From Gemmatimonadales bacterium (GTDB lineage Bacteria; Gemmatimonadota; Gemmatimonadetes; Gemmatimonadales; GWC2-71-9), in contig JAICUF010000018.1 of the NCBI GenBank assembly GCA_025935995.1, positions 1 to 33,917 of the forward strand: a DNA stretch of 33,917 nucleotides, read 5' to 3'. Each line of letters starts with the position of its first letter. The first letter of the stretch is position 1. Below the pieces are notes generated by a model, which did no database searches, was not told where the DNA came from, and saw nothing but the letters and a program-made list of their open reading frames with translations. The translations under genes and the position numbers were made by a program. Positions 23,841 to 31,636 of this stretch are shown here, piece by piece.

Positions 23841-25090
23841 CGGGGCCGCTCTCCGCGCGCGAGGCCGCGCTCCGGATCCTCGCCGACGTCCGCCGCCAGC
23901 CGCCGCTCCGGGTCCCGCTCGACGACGCACTGGGCAGCATCCTCGCCGACGACGTCACGAGTCCCCTCGACATTCCCGCCTGGACCAACTCCGCAATGGA
24001 CGGCTACGCCACGCGCGCCGCCGACGTGCGCGGCGCGTCGGCGGACCGGCCGGTGCGCCTCACCGTGGTCGAGACCATCGCCGCGGGCGCCGTTCCGGCG
24101 CGCGCGATCGGGGCCGGCGAGTGCGCGCGCATCTTCACCGGCGCGCCGCTCCCCGAGGGCGCGGACACGGTCGTGCGGCAGGAGGACACCGACGGGGGTG
24201 CCGCCACCGTCAGCATCCTGAACGACCGGGACGCCGGCGTGAACTTCCGCCGCGCCGGCGAGGACATTCGCCGGGGGACCGTGGCGCTCGCGGCCGGCAC
24301 GCCCCTCGCCGCTGCGCATCTCGGTGTCCTCGCCTCCCTCGCCGTGGCGCACCCGCTCGTGCACCGCCGGCCGAGCGTGGCCATCCTCGGGAGCGGCGAC
24401 GAGATCGTGGACGTGGACCAGCCCGACGAGATCCTCTCCGGACGGAAGACGGCGAGCAGCAACACCCACACGCTGCTCGCTCTCGTGCGCGAGGCGGGAG
24501 GCCGGCCGGACAACCTCGGCATCGCGCGCGACACGCGCGAGAGCCTGCGCGAGCATTTCGTGCGCGCGGCGGAGGCCGATCTCGTCGTCACCACCGCCGG
24601 GATCAGCGTGGGCGAGCACGACCACGTGCGCGCGGTCCTCGACGAGCTGGGCGCGGAGCAGCGCTTCTGGAAGCTCCGCATGCGGCCCGGCGCGCCGGTC
24701 GGCTTCGGGCTCATCCACGGCGTGCCGTGGATCGGACTCCCGGGCAACCCGGTGAGCACGATGGTGACGTTCGAGCTGTTCGTGCGGCCGGCGATCCGGG
24801 CGATGATGGGCCACACCCTGCCCTTCCGCCGGGCCGTCCGCGTCCGGCTCGCCGAGCCGGTGACGCTCCGCCCGAAGCTGCAGCACTTCCTCCGGGCCGT
24901 CGTCCGCGACGGCCCCGCCGGCGCGGAGGCGCGGCTCACCGGGCCGCAGGGCTCGGGCATCCTGACATCGATGGTCCGGGCCAACGCGCTGCTCATCATT
25001 CCCGAAGGTCAGTTCGAGACCCCGGCCGGCGCGGAGGCGCTCGCCATCGTGCTCGACGACCCCCGCCACCAGTCCGAACCGCCCTTCTGA
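23837..25090 (+). CDS. moeA: Molybdopterin molybdenumtransferase
   Basis: MoeA inserts molybdate into adenylated molybdopterin. The 417-residue protein has the domain order of the family: LRVPLDDALGSILADDV, IPAWTNSAMDGYA, the IFTGAPLPEGADTVVRQEDT segment, RRAGEDIRRG, the MoCF-binding core VVTTAGISVGEHDH, and WIGLPGNPVSTMVTFELFVRP, then domain IV. Start is GTG at 23837, overlapping the mobB stop as GTGA, which supports translational coupling. It is the last gene of the molybdenum cofactor cluster; 140 bases of non-coding DNA with a CRP-type palindrome follow before the envelope operon. No molybdoenzyme is visible in the window. Confidence 0.95.
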   Translation: MTGPLSAREAALRILADVRRQPPLRVPLDDALGSILADDVTSPLDIPAWTNSAMDGYATRAADVRGASADRPVRLTVVETIAAGAVPARAIGAGECARIFTGAPLPEGADTVVRQEDTDGGAATVSILNDRDAGVNFRRAGEDIRRGTVALAAGTPLAAAHLGVLASLAVAHPLVHRRPSVAILGSGDEIVDVDQPDEILSGRKTASSNTHTLLALVREAGGRPDNLGIARDTRESLREHFVRAAEADLVVTTAGISVGEHDHVRAVLDELGAEQRFWKLRMRPGAPVGFGLIHGVPWIGLPGNPVSTMVTFELFVRPAIRAMMGHTLPFRRAVRVRLAEPVTLRPKLQHFLRAVVRDGPAGAEARLTGPQGSGILTSMVRANALLIIPEGQFETPAGAEALAIVLDDPRHQSEPPF

Positions 25091-25100
25091 CCGCGGCATC

Positions 25101-25114
25101 GTGACGCGCGTCAC
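25101..25114. promoter_or_regulatory. CRP/FNR-type palindrome GTGA-N6-TCAC
   Basis: GTGACGCGCGTCAC is a perfect 14-base palindrome with half-sites GTGA and TCAC separated by six bases, as in CRP-family operators. Its centre (25107.5) is about 42 bases before the transcription start predicted from the TATCAT box (about 25149-25150), the class II activator position. No CRP-family gene is in the window, so the regulator is unknown. Confidence 0.55.
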
Positions 25115-25115
25115 G

Positions 25116-25143
25116 TTCACGGGTCACAGACAGTCGGTATCAT
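25116..25143 (+). promoter_or_regulatory. Candidate promoter of the DUF4956 envelope operon
   Basis: TATCAT (25138-25143) matches five of six -10 consensus bases; TTCACG (25116-25121) 16 bases upstream is a weak -35. A weak -35 next to an activator-type palindrome is what an activator-dependent promoter looks like. Predicted start about 25150, leaving an untranslated leader of about 80 bases. Confidence 0.45.
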
Positions 25144-25230
25144 CGCGGTCATATTGGCTGGCGATACCGGCTGAACGCGCCAACCCCTTGTCCAGTTTGC
25201 ACATCTCCCGTGCACGGAGAGGCCTCGACG

Positions 25231-26337
25231 ATGCCCTTCTTCTCGAAGATGATGGACCTGGCCACCGGCGGATCGGAATCGCCGGTCCGGCGGCTCCTGG
25301 TCTACTACGTCTTCATCGTGGCCATCACGGTCGGCCTCCTGTACATCTTTCCGGCCGCGAACCTCCTGTTCTCCGGCGAGCGGCTGACCGACGCGGGCGG
25401 CCCGCAGGTGCTGACCGACGGGCTGCATCGCGGCGCGGCGAGCATCGGCATCGTGGACGCGAGCACCCTGCCGCCCCGGCTCTACATGGTCGTCACGGCG
25501 TTCGCCGTGATGCTCGGGACACTGGTGCTCATGCTCCCCGTCTCGTGGGTCTACATGGCCACGCGACGCAGCACGGGCTACGTCCAGTCCATCGTGCACA
25601 CGATGCTGATCCTGCCGATCGTGGTGGCGGGGATCGTGCTCATCGTGCGGAACAGCCTGGCGCTCGCCTTCAGCCTCGCGGGCATCGTGGCCGGCGTGCG
25701 CTTCCGGGCCAACCTCAAGGACAATCGCGACACCGTCTTCATCTTCCTCGCGATCGGCGTCGGGCTTGCCGCCGGGGTGCAGGCACTCACGGTCGCCGCC
25801 ATTCTCTCGCTCGTCTTCAACTTCACGATTCTCATCGTCTGGCGGACCGACTTCGGTCGGAGCCCGCTCGACCTGGCCCAGAAGGTCGAGTGGTCGGAGC
25901 CGCTGAGCGCGCTGGTGGACAGCAACGACGGGACGCCGCCGGTGCCCGATCGGGACCTCCTCCTCACCCTCACACCCGAGAAGGCCGACGCGCTCGCCGA
26001 CCGCTTCAACCGGGTCCGCAACATGCTCGCCGGCGACCGCGGGAAGAAGACGGGAAAGCCGCGCTACAACGCGGTCCTCTCGGTGAGCGCGAGCGATGCC
26101 GAAGCGGCGAAGAAGGCCGTCGAGCCGATCCTGCAGCAGACGACGAAGCGCTTCCGGCTGGACGACGTCACGGAGCAGGAAGGGAAGCCGAGCACCCTCT
26201 ACTACCTCGTGCGGCTCCGGAAGGAGCCGTCGCAGGACGACGTACTCCACGCCATCATGAGCGCGAGCAAGGACTGTGTGCTGGGCGCCGAGTTCGAGGT
26301 GGCCAAGGATCTGGAGAAGGAGAAGTCGCAGGTATGA
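25231..26337 (+). CDS. DUF4956 family membrane protein
   Basis: A 368-residue inner-membrane protein. Hydrophobic segments lie near residues 22-42, 84-108, 119-139 and 141-200; a cytosolic tail of about 165 residues follows WRTDFGR. AGIVAGVRFRANLKDNRDTVFIFLAIGVGLAAG (150-182) is the signature I associate with DUF4956, a family often found beside VTC-type polyphosphate polymerases and CotH kinases. That association is recollection, and no VTC gene is present here. The tail carries a mixed alpha/beta region with two similar halves (YNAVLSVSASDAEAAKKAV and STLYYLVRLRKEPSQDDVL). ATG 25231 is preferred over the track's GTG 25210 because GGAGAGG lies eight bases before it. The stop overlaps the next ATG as ATGA. 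Confidence 0.85.
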   Translation: MPFFSKMMDLATGGSESPVRRLLVYYVFIVAITVGLLYIFPAANLLFSGERLTDAGGPQVLTDGLHRGAASIGIVDASTLPPRLYMVVTAFAVMLGTLVLMLPVSWVYMATRRSTGYVQSIVHTMLILPIVVAGIVLIVRNSLALAFSLAGIVAGVRFRANLKDNRDTVFIFLAIGVGLAAGVQALTVAAILSLVFNFTILIVWRTDFGRSPLDLAQKVEWSEPLSALVDSNDGTPPVPDRDLLLTLTPEKADALADRFNRVRNMLAGDRGKKTGKPRYNAVLSVSASDAEAAKKAVEPILQQTTKRFRLDDVTEQEGKPSTLYYLVRLRKEPSQDDVLHAIMSASKDCVLGAEFEVAKDLEKEKSQV

Positions 26338-27242
26338 GGGCGGCCGCCGGTGCCGCCCTCGCGTTCGTCGTGATGGCCGCCTGTTCCCCGGGGGAGAGCG
26401 CCGCGGCCCGCCAAGCCGCGCTCGACGGTCGCGCGCGCGAGGTGCGGGCCCGGGCAGCGGGCGCGGACTCCGCCATGCGCGGCGGGAAGGTGAGCGACGA
26501 CCCCATCGCGCTCTGGATCCTGCCCTACCACTACGCCGAGATCTCGGCCCTCACCCTTGCGCCGGACGGCCGTCTCTTCGCCATGGGCGACGAGAACAGC
26601 GAGATCTGGCAGATCGACTGGCTGCGGGGCGTCGTGCTCGGACGGTTCACGGTCGGCGACCCCGCGATCCAGGCCGACTTCGAGGGCATGGTCGCCGTGG
26701 ACAGCGCGCTCTACCTCATGGACAGCAAGGGTCGCATCTACCGCACCGTGGTCGGCCCCGACGGCGGCACGGTGCCCTACGACGAGTTCGACGCGGGGCT
26801 CGGCAAGGAGTGCGAGTTCGAGGGGCTGAGCTACGATCCCGCGAGCTCGCTCCTCCTCCTCGGCTGCAAGCACGTCGGGAAGGGCGCGCCGCGGGATGCG
26901 CTCGTCATCTACCGGGTCTCGCCCGGCGCGCGCGCGACGGCCAGCACGCCGATCGTCGTGCCGCGCTCGGCGCTCAACGCCGCCGGCGGCCAGTGGCACG
27001 AGTTTTCGGTCTCGGAGCTCACGCGGGATCCCCGAACCGGCAACTTCCTCGTCATGGCCGCGCTGCAGCGCGCGCTGGTGGAGATCACGCCGTCGGGCCA
27101 GCTGGTCCGGGCGGGATCGATCCCCGGCCATCACCGGCAGCCCGAAGGCGCCGCCATCACGCCCGACGGCCGCCTGATCGTGGCCGACGAGGCCGCGGGC
27201 GACCGCCCGATCATCAGCGTCTATCCGTCAACAGGAATCTGA
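26334..27242 (+). CDS. SdiA-regulated / phytase-like beta-propeller lipoprotein
   Basis: A 302-residue lipoprotein (signal MRAAAGAALAFVVMAAC, lipidated Cys17). After a charged linker, the mature part shows repeated beta-propeller blades: EISALTLAPDGRLFAMGDE, QADFEGMVAVDSALYLMDSKGRIY, CEFEGLSYDPASSLLLLGCK, HEFSVSELTRDPRTGNFLVMAA and QPEGAAITPDGRLIVADE. The DFEGM, EFEGLSYD and PEGAA spacing is the SdiA-regulated / esterase-like phytase pattern, a fold that in relatives binds calcium and can act on phosphate esters; whether this protein is an enzyme is inference. ATG at 26334 overlaps the DUF4956 stop (ATGA), and the stop overlaps the next ATG (TGATG), so translation is coupled on both sides. 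Confidence 0.85.
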   Translation: MRAAAGAALAFVVMAACSPGESAAARQAALDGRAREVRARAAGADSAMRGGKVSDDPIALWILPYHYAEISALTLAPDGRLFAMGDENSEIWQIDWLRGVVLGRFTVGDPAIQADFEGMVAVDSALYLMDSKGRIYRTVVGPDGGTVPYDEFDAGLGKECEFEGLSYDPASSLLLLGCKHVGKGAPRDALVIYRVSPGARATASTPIVVPRSALNAAGGQWHEFSVSELTRDPRTGNFLVMAALQRALVEITPSGQLVRAGSIPGHHRQPEGAAITPDGRLIVADEAAGDRPIISVYPSTGI

Positions 27243-28393
27243 TGCGACGGTTCTTCCTTCCGGTACTGGGGCTGGCGTCCGCCTGCGGCGGCTACACGGC
27301 GCCCATCACGCCGACCGGCGATGTCACGCCACCCGTGGTGGCCGCGTCGCCGGCCCAGCTCGAGAGCACGCTCTTCCTCATCGGCGACGCCGGCAGTCCG
27401 GGCAAGGACGACCCGGTGCTCGCGGCCCTCACGAAGCAGGTCGAGGCCACGCCGGGCAAGCGCGTCATCGTCTTCCTGGGCGACAACATCTACCTCAAGG
27501 GGATGCCCGATACCGGCGGCGTCGGCCGGAAGGAGGCCGAGCGGCGGATCGACGAGCAGCTCAAGGTCGCGCTCAGCAGCCGCACGGAGACGTACTTCAT
27601 TCCGGGCAATCACGACTGGGGCTACATGGGCCCCAGCGGCTTCGAGGCGATCAAGCGCGAGGGCGACTACATCGACAGCAAGGGCGCGCCGTTCGCGCGG
27701 ATGGTGCCGCACGGCGGCTGCCCCGGGCCCGAATACGTCGATCCGAGCCCGCATCTCCGGATCGTCATGATCGACACGCAGTGGTGGCTGCACGACTACG
27801 ACCGCCCGCGCGATTCGACCTCCGCCTGTCCCTTCTACACACCGGCGGCCGTCGTCAATGCGCTCAACCGGCAGCTCCTGACTGCGGGCGACCGCCACGT
27901 GATCGTCGCCGGCCATCACCCGCTCGCCTCCGGCGGCATGCACGGCGGCAACATCGGCTTCTCGACCCACATCTTTCCACTGCGGGAGCTCCGGCCGTGG
28001 CTCTACATCCCGCTGCCGATCATCGGCTCCTACTACGCCTTCAATCGCGAGCAGGGCTCGTCCGATCAGGACATCGCTGGGCCCAAGAACGAGCGGATGC
28101 GGCGCGCGCTCGAGCTCGTCTTCTCGGTCCGAAAGCCGCTCGTCTACGCCGCGGGCCATGACCACGGGCTCCAGGTCCTGACCGGCCGCACGGCACGGCA
28201 CCTCCTCGTCAGCGGCGCGGGCATCATCAACCACGAGGAGCGGGTCGCCTACACCTCCCGCACCGAATACGCGGCGTCGCTGCCCGGCTTCATGCGGCTC
28301 GACATCCTCAAGGACCGGCAGGTGCGGCTCGGCGTCGAGACGGTGGACGACAAGGGTGTCATCACCGAAACCTTCGCCGAATACCTGAAGTAG
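27242..28393 (+). CDS. Calcineurin-like metallophosphoesterase lipoprotein
   Basis: A 383-residue exported metallophosphoesterase. MRRFFLPVLGLASAC ends in a lipobox with Cys15. Metal-binding motifs are in order: LFLIGDAGS (first block, GDA rather than GDxH), VIVFLGDNIY (GDN 80-82), PGNHDWG (GNHD 122-125), VIVAGHHPLASGG and AAGHDHGLQVL. This is the full set expected for a two-metal enzyme. The substrate is unknown; proximity to a phytase-like lipoprotein and a kinase-like barrel points to phosphate esters or polyphosphate in the envelope. It starts on the TGATG overlap with the previous gene and ends seven bases before the barrel gene. I recall Bacteroidota proteins in which this type of phosphoesterase, a kinase-like part and a barrel form one chain; here they are separate. 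Confidence 0.92.
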   Translation: MRRFFLPVLGLASACGGYTAPITPTGDVTPPVVAASPAQLESTLFLIGDAGSPGKDDPVLAALTKQVEATPGKRVIVFLGDNIYLKGMPDTGGVGRKEAERRIDEQLKVALSSRTETYFIPGNHDWGYMGPSGFEAIKREGDYIDSKGAPFARMVPHGGCPGPEYVDPSPHLRIVMIDTQWWLHDYDRPRDSTSACPFYTPAAVVNALNRQLLTAGDRHVIVAGHHPLASGGMHGGNIGFSTHIFPLRELRPWLYIPLPIIGSYYAFNREQGSSDQDIAGPKNERMRRALELVFSVRKPLVYAAGHDHGLQVLTGRTARHLLVSGAGIINHEERVAYTSRTEYAASLPGFMRLDILKDRQVRLGVETVDDKGVITETFAEYLK

Positions 28394-28400
28394 GCCACCG

Positions 28401-30983
28401 ATGCGACTGCCAGCCGCGATCGCCGCTCTCGTCCTCCTCGCCACCGGGCCGGTCGCCGGGCAGTCGGCCCGGCCGGTGGTGGGGTCCGACACCGTCCTCA
28501 CCTACGCCGACAGCAGCTTCGTGGCAGGCGGCTTCCACCGGTTCCTCTTCGGCCGCGAGTACCGCAAGGTATGGGAGCGCCCGATCCGGGCGCCCGTGCT
28601 CGACCTCGCCCGGTTCGACGGCGGGCTCAAGCCCACCAAGCTGGGCGGCGGCCTCCAGACGAAGTCGCTCCGGTTCGAGAGCGGCGACGGCCGGGAATGG
28701 GTCTTCCGCACCGTCCGGAAGGACGCGCGGCTCATCCTTCCCGAAGGCCTCCGCCGCTCCTTCGTGGCCGAGCTCGTCAACGACCAGCTCAGCCACTCGA
28801 ATCCAGGCGGAGCGCTCACCGTCCCGGTGATGCTCGACCAGCTGGGCGTCCTCCACGCGACGCCGCAGTTCGCCGTGATGCCGGACGATGCCAGACTCGG
28901 GGAGTACCGTGAGGCGTTCGCCGGCAAGCTCGGGCTCCTCGAGGAATTTCCCGACGACGGCCCCGACGGAACGCCGGGGTTCGCGGGGTCCACCAAGATC
29001 GGCAACAGTCTCGATCTGCTCGAGAAGCTCAACGACGATCCGGACGACCGCGTGGACACGCGGAAGTTCCTCACCGCCCGCCTCTTCGACCTCCTGATCA
29101 ACGACTGGGACCGCCACAAGGACCAGTGGAAGTGGGCCCGCTTCGATCGGGGCGACGGGCACGTCTGGGAGCCGATCCCTCGCGATCGCGACCAGGCCTA
29201 CATCTGGTTCGACGGGGTCTTTCCCAGCCTCGCACGGTTCGGCGCGCCCAAGCTCATCGGCTTCGACTCGACCTACCCGAGCCTGCAGGGCCTCACGCTG
29301 AATGGCCGCGAGCTCGACCTCGCCCTCCTCAACGGCCTCGAGTGGCCGGTGTGGGACTCCGTCGCCCACTTCGTGCATGACCGCCTGACCGACCAGGTGA
29401 TCGACTCCGCGCTCACGCTCATGCCGCTCGAATATCAGCGGCTCACGAGCGAGCGGGTGGCCCGGGTGCTGAAGGCGCGACGGGAGGCGCTTCCGGCGGA
29501 GGCCCGACGGTTCTACGAAATGCTGGCGAAGACGGTGGACATCCATGCGACCGATGCGCGCGATCTCGCGCTGATCGATCGGGACAGTGCGGGCGGGGTG
29601 CGCGTCCGTCTCATCGACGCGCGGAAGAAGGAGCCCGGCGCGGTGGCCGCGCGTGAGCCCTACTTCGACCGCCGCTTCCTGCCGAAGGAGACCAGCGAGA
29701 TCCGCGTCTATCTCCACGGCGGGGGCGACAGCGCGATCGTGCGGGGCCGGAGCGAGCGGGGCATCAAGCTCCGCGTAATCGGCGGCAAGGGCGACAACCG
29801 GCTGGTGGATTCGTCGCGGGTCGCCCTGGACGCGCACGCCACCCACTTCTACGACAACGGCCCGGGCCCGCACGAGCTGACCTACGGACCGGACACGCTC
29901 TTCAGCCGGCGGCCGCAGCTCGTCGAGCACGGCGACACGCTCATCCCCCCGCCGGATTTCGGGAAGAGGATGGCCCCGGCGCTCCGGTTCCGTTATTCGA
30001 CCGACGTCGGCATCCTCTTCGGTGCGGGCATCACCGTGGACCAGTATGCCTTCCGGACCTGGCCGTTCTGGTACTCCACCTCCGTCTGGGCGGAACGCGG
30101 CACCGGCCCGAACGACACCCGGGTCACGGGCGGCGCGGACATCTATCGAGAGCACCATTCGTCGCATTTCCGCCTCTTCGGGCAGATCTCGGGACTCGAG
30201 CTGATCCGCTACTACGGACAGGGCAACGAGACCGTGCGCCCCGACGAGGGGCGGCCGTTCAAGGTGGAGAACACCCAGTACCGGCTCGATGCGTCGCTCG
30301 CCTTCCCGCTCGGCTCGGGCGAGTTCCGCATCGGCCCCACGCTCCAGTACACCACGAGCGGCGGCGACAGTCTCTCCTTCATCGAACGCACCGCGCCCTA
30401 CGGCTCCGGCGACTTCGGTCAGGCAGGCGGCCAGTTCTATGCGTCGCTCGACACCCGCGACAATCCCGGCATGCCCCGGCGCGGCGTCCGGCTGCTCGCG
30501 AGCGGGTCGCTCTTCCCCGCGGTCTGGAGCGTGACCGGCACCTTCGGCGAGGTGCATGGCGAGGCGGCGACCTACCTCGGCGCGAAGCTTCCCCTCGAGC
30601 CGGTGCTGGCGCTGCGCGTCGGCGGGAAGAAGGTCTGGGGCGACTACCCCTACTTCGAGTCGGCATTCCTGGGCGGCCCCGAGGACCTGCGCGGCTTCGA
30701 CATGAACCGGTTCGCGGGCGATGCCTCGGTCTGGGGCAACGCGGAGCTGCGCCTCCGGCTCGGTGCGCTGCACCTGCTCGTCCCGGGGAGCATCGGCATC
30801 CATGGGATGGCCGATCTCGGCCGCGTCTGGGCGCCGGGAGAGACCTCGGACCGCCTGCATCACGCCTTCGGCGGCGGCCTCTGGTTCAGCGTCGACGGCC
30901 CGGTGACGACGCTCAGCCTCACGATCGCGCACAGCGACGAGCGCAGCACCGGCTTCTACGCCCGGGCGGGGTTCGGCTTCTGA
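28401..30983 (+). CDS. Kinase-like domain fused to BamA/TamA-type outer-membrane beta-barrel
   Basis: An 860-residue exported protein with signal MRLPAAIAALVLLATGPVAGQ. Residues about 60-370 look like an atypical kinase (HipA/Fam20/CotH-like): KSLRFESGDGREWVFRTVRKD supplies an N-lobe with basic residues, LLINDWDRHKDQWKWARF (231-248) resembles a catalytic loop, and WEPIPRDRDQAYIWFDG (256-272) a metal-binding Asp segment. A beta-rich region follows (STSEIRVYLHGGGD, GIKLRVIGGKGDN), then from about 520 a 16-stranded-type barrel: RYSTDVGILFGAGITVDQY, then FLGGPEDLRGFDMNRFAG, close to the surface-antigen lid/RGF motif, ending in ARAGFGF with a C-terminal aromatic. No POTRA repeats are seen. Barrel assignment is firm; kinase fold is inference from motifs and spacing. 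The gene ends in a CTGA overlap with the HD gene. Confidence 0.85.
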   Translation: MRLPAAIAALVLLATGPVAGQSARPVVGSDTVLTYADSSFVAGGFHRFLFGREYRKVWERPIRAPVLDLARFDGGLKPTKLGGGLQTKSLRFESGDGREWVFRTVRKDARLILPEGLRRSFVAELVNDQLSHSNPGGALTVPVMLDQLGVLHATPQFAVMPDDARLGEYREAFAGKLGLLEEFPDDGPDGTPGFAGSTKIGNSLDLLEKLNDDPDDRVDTRKFLTARLFDLLINDWDRHKDQWKWARFDRGDGHVWEPIPRDRDQAYIWFDGVFPSLARFGAPKLIGFDSTYPSLQGLTLNGRELDLALLNGLEWPVWDSVAHFVHDRLTDQVIDSALTLMPLEYQRLTSERVARVLKARREALPAEARRFYEMLAKTVDIHATDARDLALIDRDSAGGVRVRLIDARKKEPGAVAAREPYFDRRFLPKETSEIRVYLHGGGDSAIVRGRSERGIKLRVIGGKGDNRLVDSSRVALDAHATHFYDNGPGPHELTYGPDTLFSRRPQLVEHGDTLIPPPDFGKRMAPALRFRYSTDVGILFGAGITVDQYAFRTWPFWYSTSVWAERGTGPNDTRVTGGADIYREHHSSHFRLFGQISGLELIRYYGQGNETVRPDEGRPFKVENTQYRLDASLAFPLGSGEFRIGPTLQYTTSGGDSLSFIERTAPYGSGDFGQAGGQFYASLDTRDNPGMPRRGVRLLASGSLFPAVWSVTGTFGEVHGEAATYLGAKLPLEPVLALRVGGKKVWGDYPYFESAFLGGPEDLRGFDMNRFAGDASVWGNAELRLRLGALHLLVPGSIGIHGMADLGRVWAPGETSDRLHHAFGGGLWFSVDGPVTTLSLTIAHSDERSTGFYARAGFGF

Positions 30984-31636
30984 CGCTGGGAGCCGAGCCC
31001 GCGCGGTGGCGGCAGCTCTGGCGCCGGCTCGGCGCCCGCGGCGAGGCCGACACGGCCCTCGCCGTCATCCTCGGCCACTACGGCTCCGATCGCCGTGCCT
31101 ACCACGATCTTCGCCACCTCACCGAGTGCCTCGCCCTCTTCGACGAGGTGTCGTCGCGCGCGCGCCAGCCCGATGAGGTGGAGGCAGCGCTCTGGTTCCA
31201 CGACGCGATCTACGACCCCGACGCCGGCGACAACGAGGAGCGGAGCGCCGCGCTCGCCGAAACGCTCCTCGGGGGAGCCGGCGTCCGGACCGAGCACCTA
31301 GCGGAAATCCGCCGGCTGATTCTCGCGACCGGGCATCGCGGCAGCCGCGATGCGTCGGACGACGCCGCGCTCATCACCGACATCGACCTGGCGATCTTCG
31401 GCAGCGATCCCGCGCGGTTCGACGAGTACGAACGCGACATCCGGCGCGAGTATGCCTTCGTCCCCGACGGCGAGTTTCGCCGGCGCCGCGCGCAGATCCT
31501 CGAGTCGTTCATGGCCCGGCCGACCGTCTTCGCCACACCGTGGTTCATCGAGCGGCTGGAGACCCGTGCCCGCGCGAACCTTGGCCGGTCGATCACATCC
31601 CTCAGATTGGTTGACCCCCCGGCCCCGGGAGCCTAG
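30980..31636 (+). CDS. HD-superfamily metal-dependent phosphohydrolase (predicted)
   Basis: The 218-residue product shows AYHDLRHLTECL (first His), ALWFHDAIYDP (HD pair), LILATGHR and DIDLAIFG (distal Asp), the arrangement of the small uncharacterised HD phosphohydrolase family, whose members are usually about 200 residues. The track start (GTG 31148) would remove the first His and about 55 conserved residues such as WRQLWRRLG. Upstream the frame has no ATG, GTG or TTG as far back as I read (to about 30780). CTG at 30980 overlaps the barrel gene stop exactly as CTGA, the same geometry as the ATGA, GTGA and TTGA pairs elsewhere in this window, so I take it as the start; CTG 30986 is an alternative. 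The TAG stop is part of the next promoter's -10. Substrate unknown. Confidence 0.85.
   Translation: MTLGAEPARWRQLWRRLGARGEADTALAVILGHYGSDRRAYHDLRHLTECLALFDEVSSRARQPDEVEAALWFHDAIYDPDAGDNEERSAALAETLLGGAGVRTEHLAEIRRLILATGHRGSRDASDDAALITDIDLAIFGSDPARFDEYERDIRREYAFVPDGEFRRRRAQILESFMARPTVFATPWFIERLETRARANLGRSITSLRLVDPPAPGA

Noticed and set aside
28362-30932. 856-residue antisense ORF opposite the kinase-barrel gene
   Set aside because: Arg/Glu/His-rich composition without any recognisable domain; it mirrors a well-supported gene with signal peptide and barrel. Typical GC-rich shadow.
31148-31636. GTG start of the HD gene as given in the track
   Set aside because: It removes the conserved N-terminal helices and the first metal His; the frame is open and conserved-looking back to CTG 30980.
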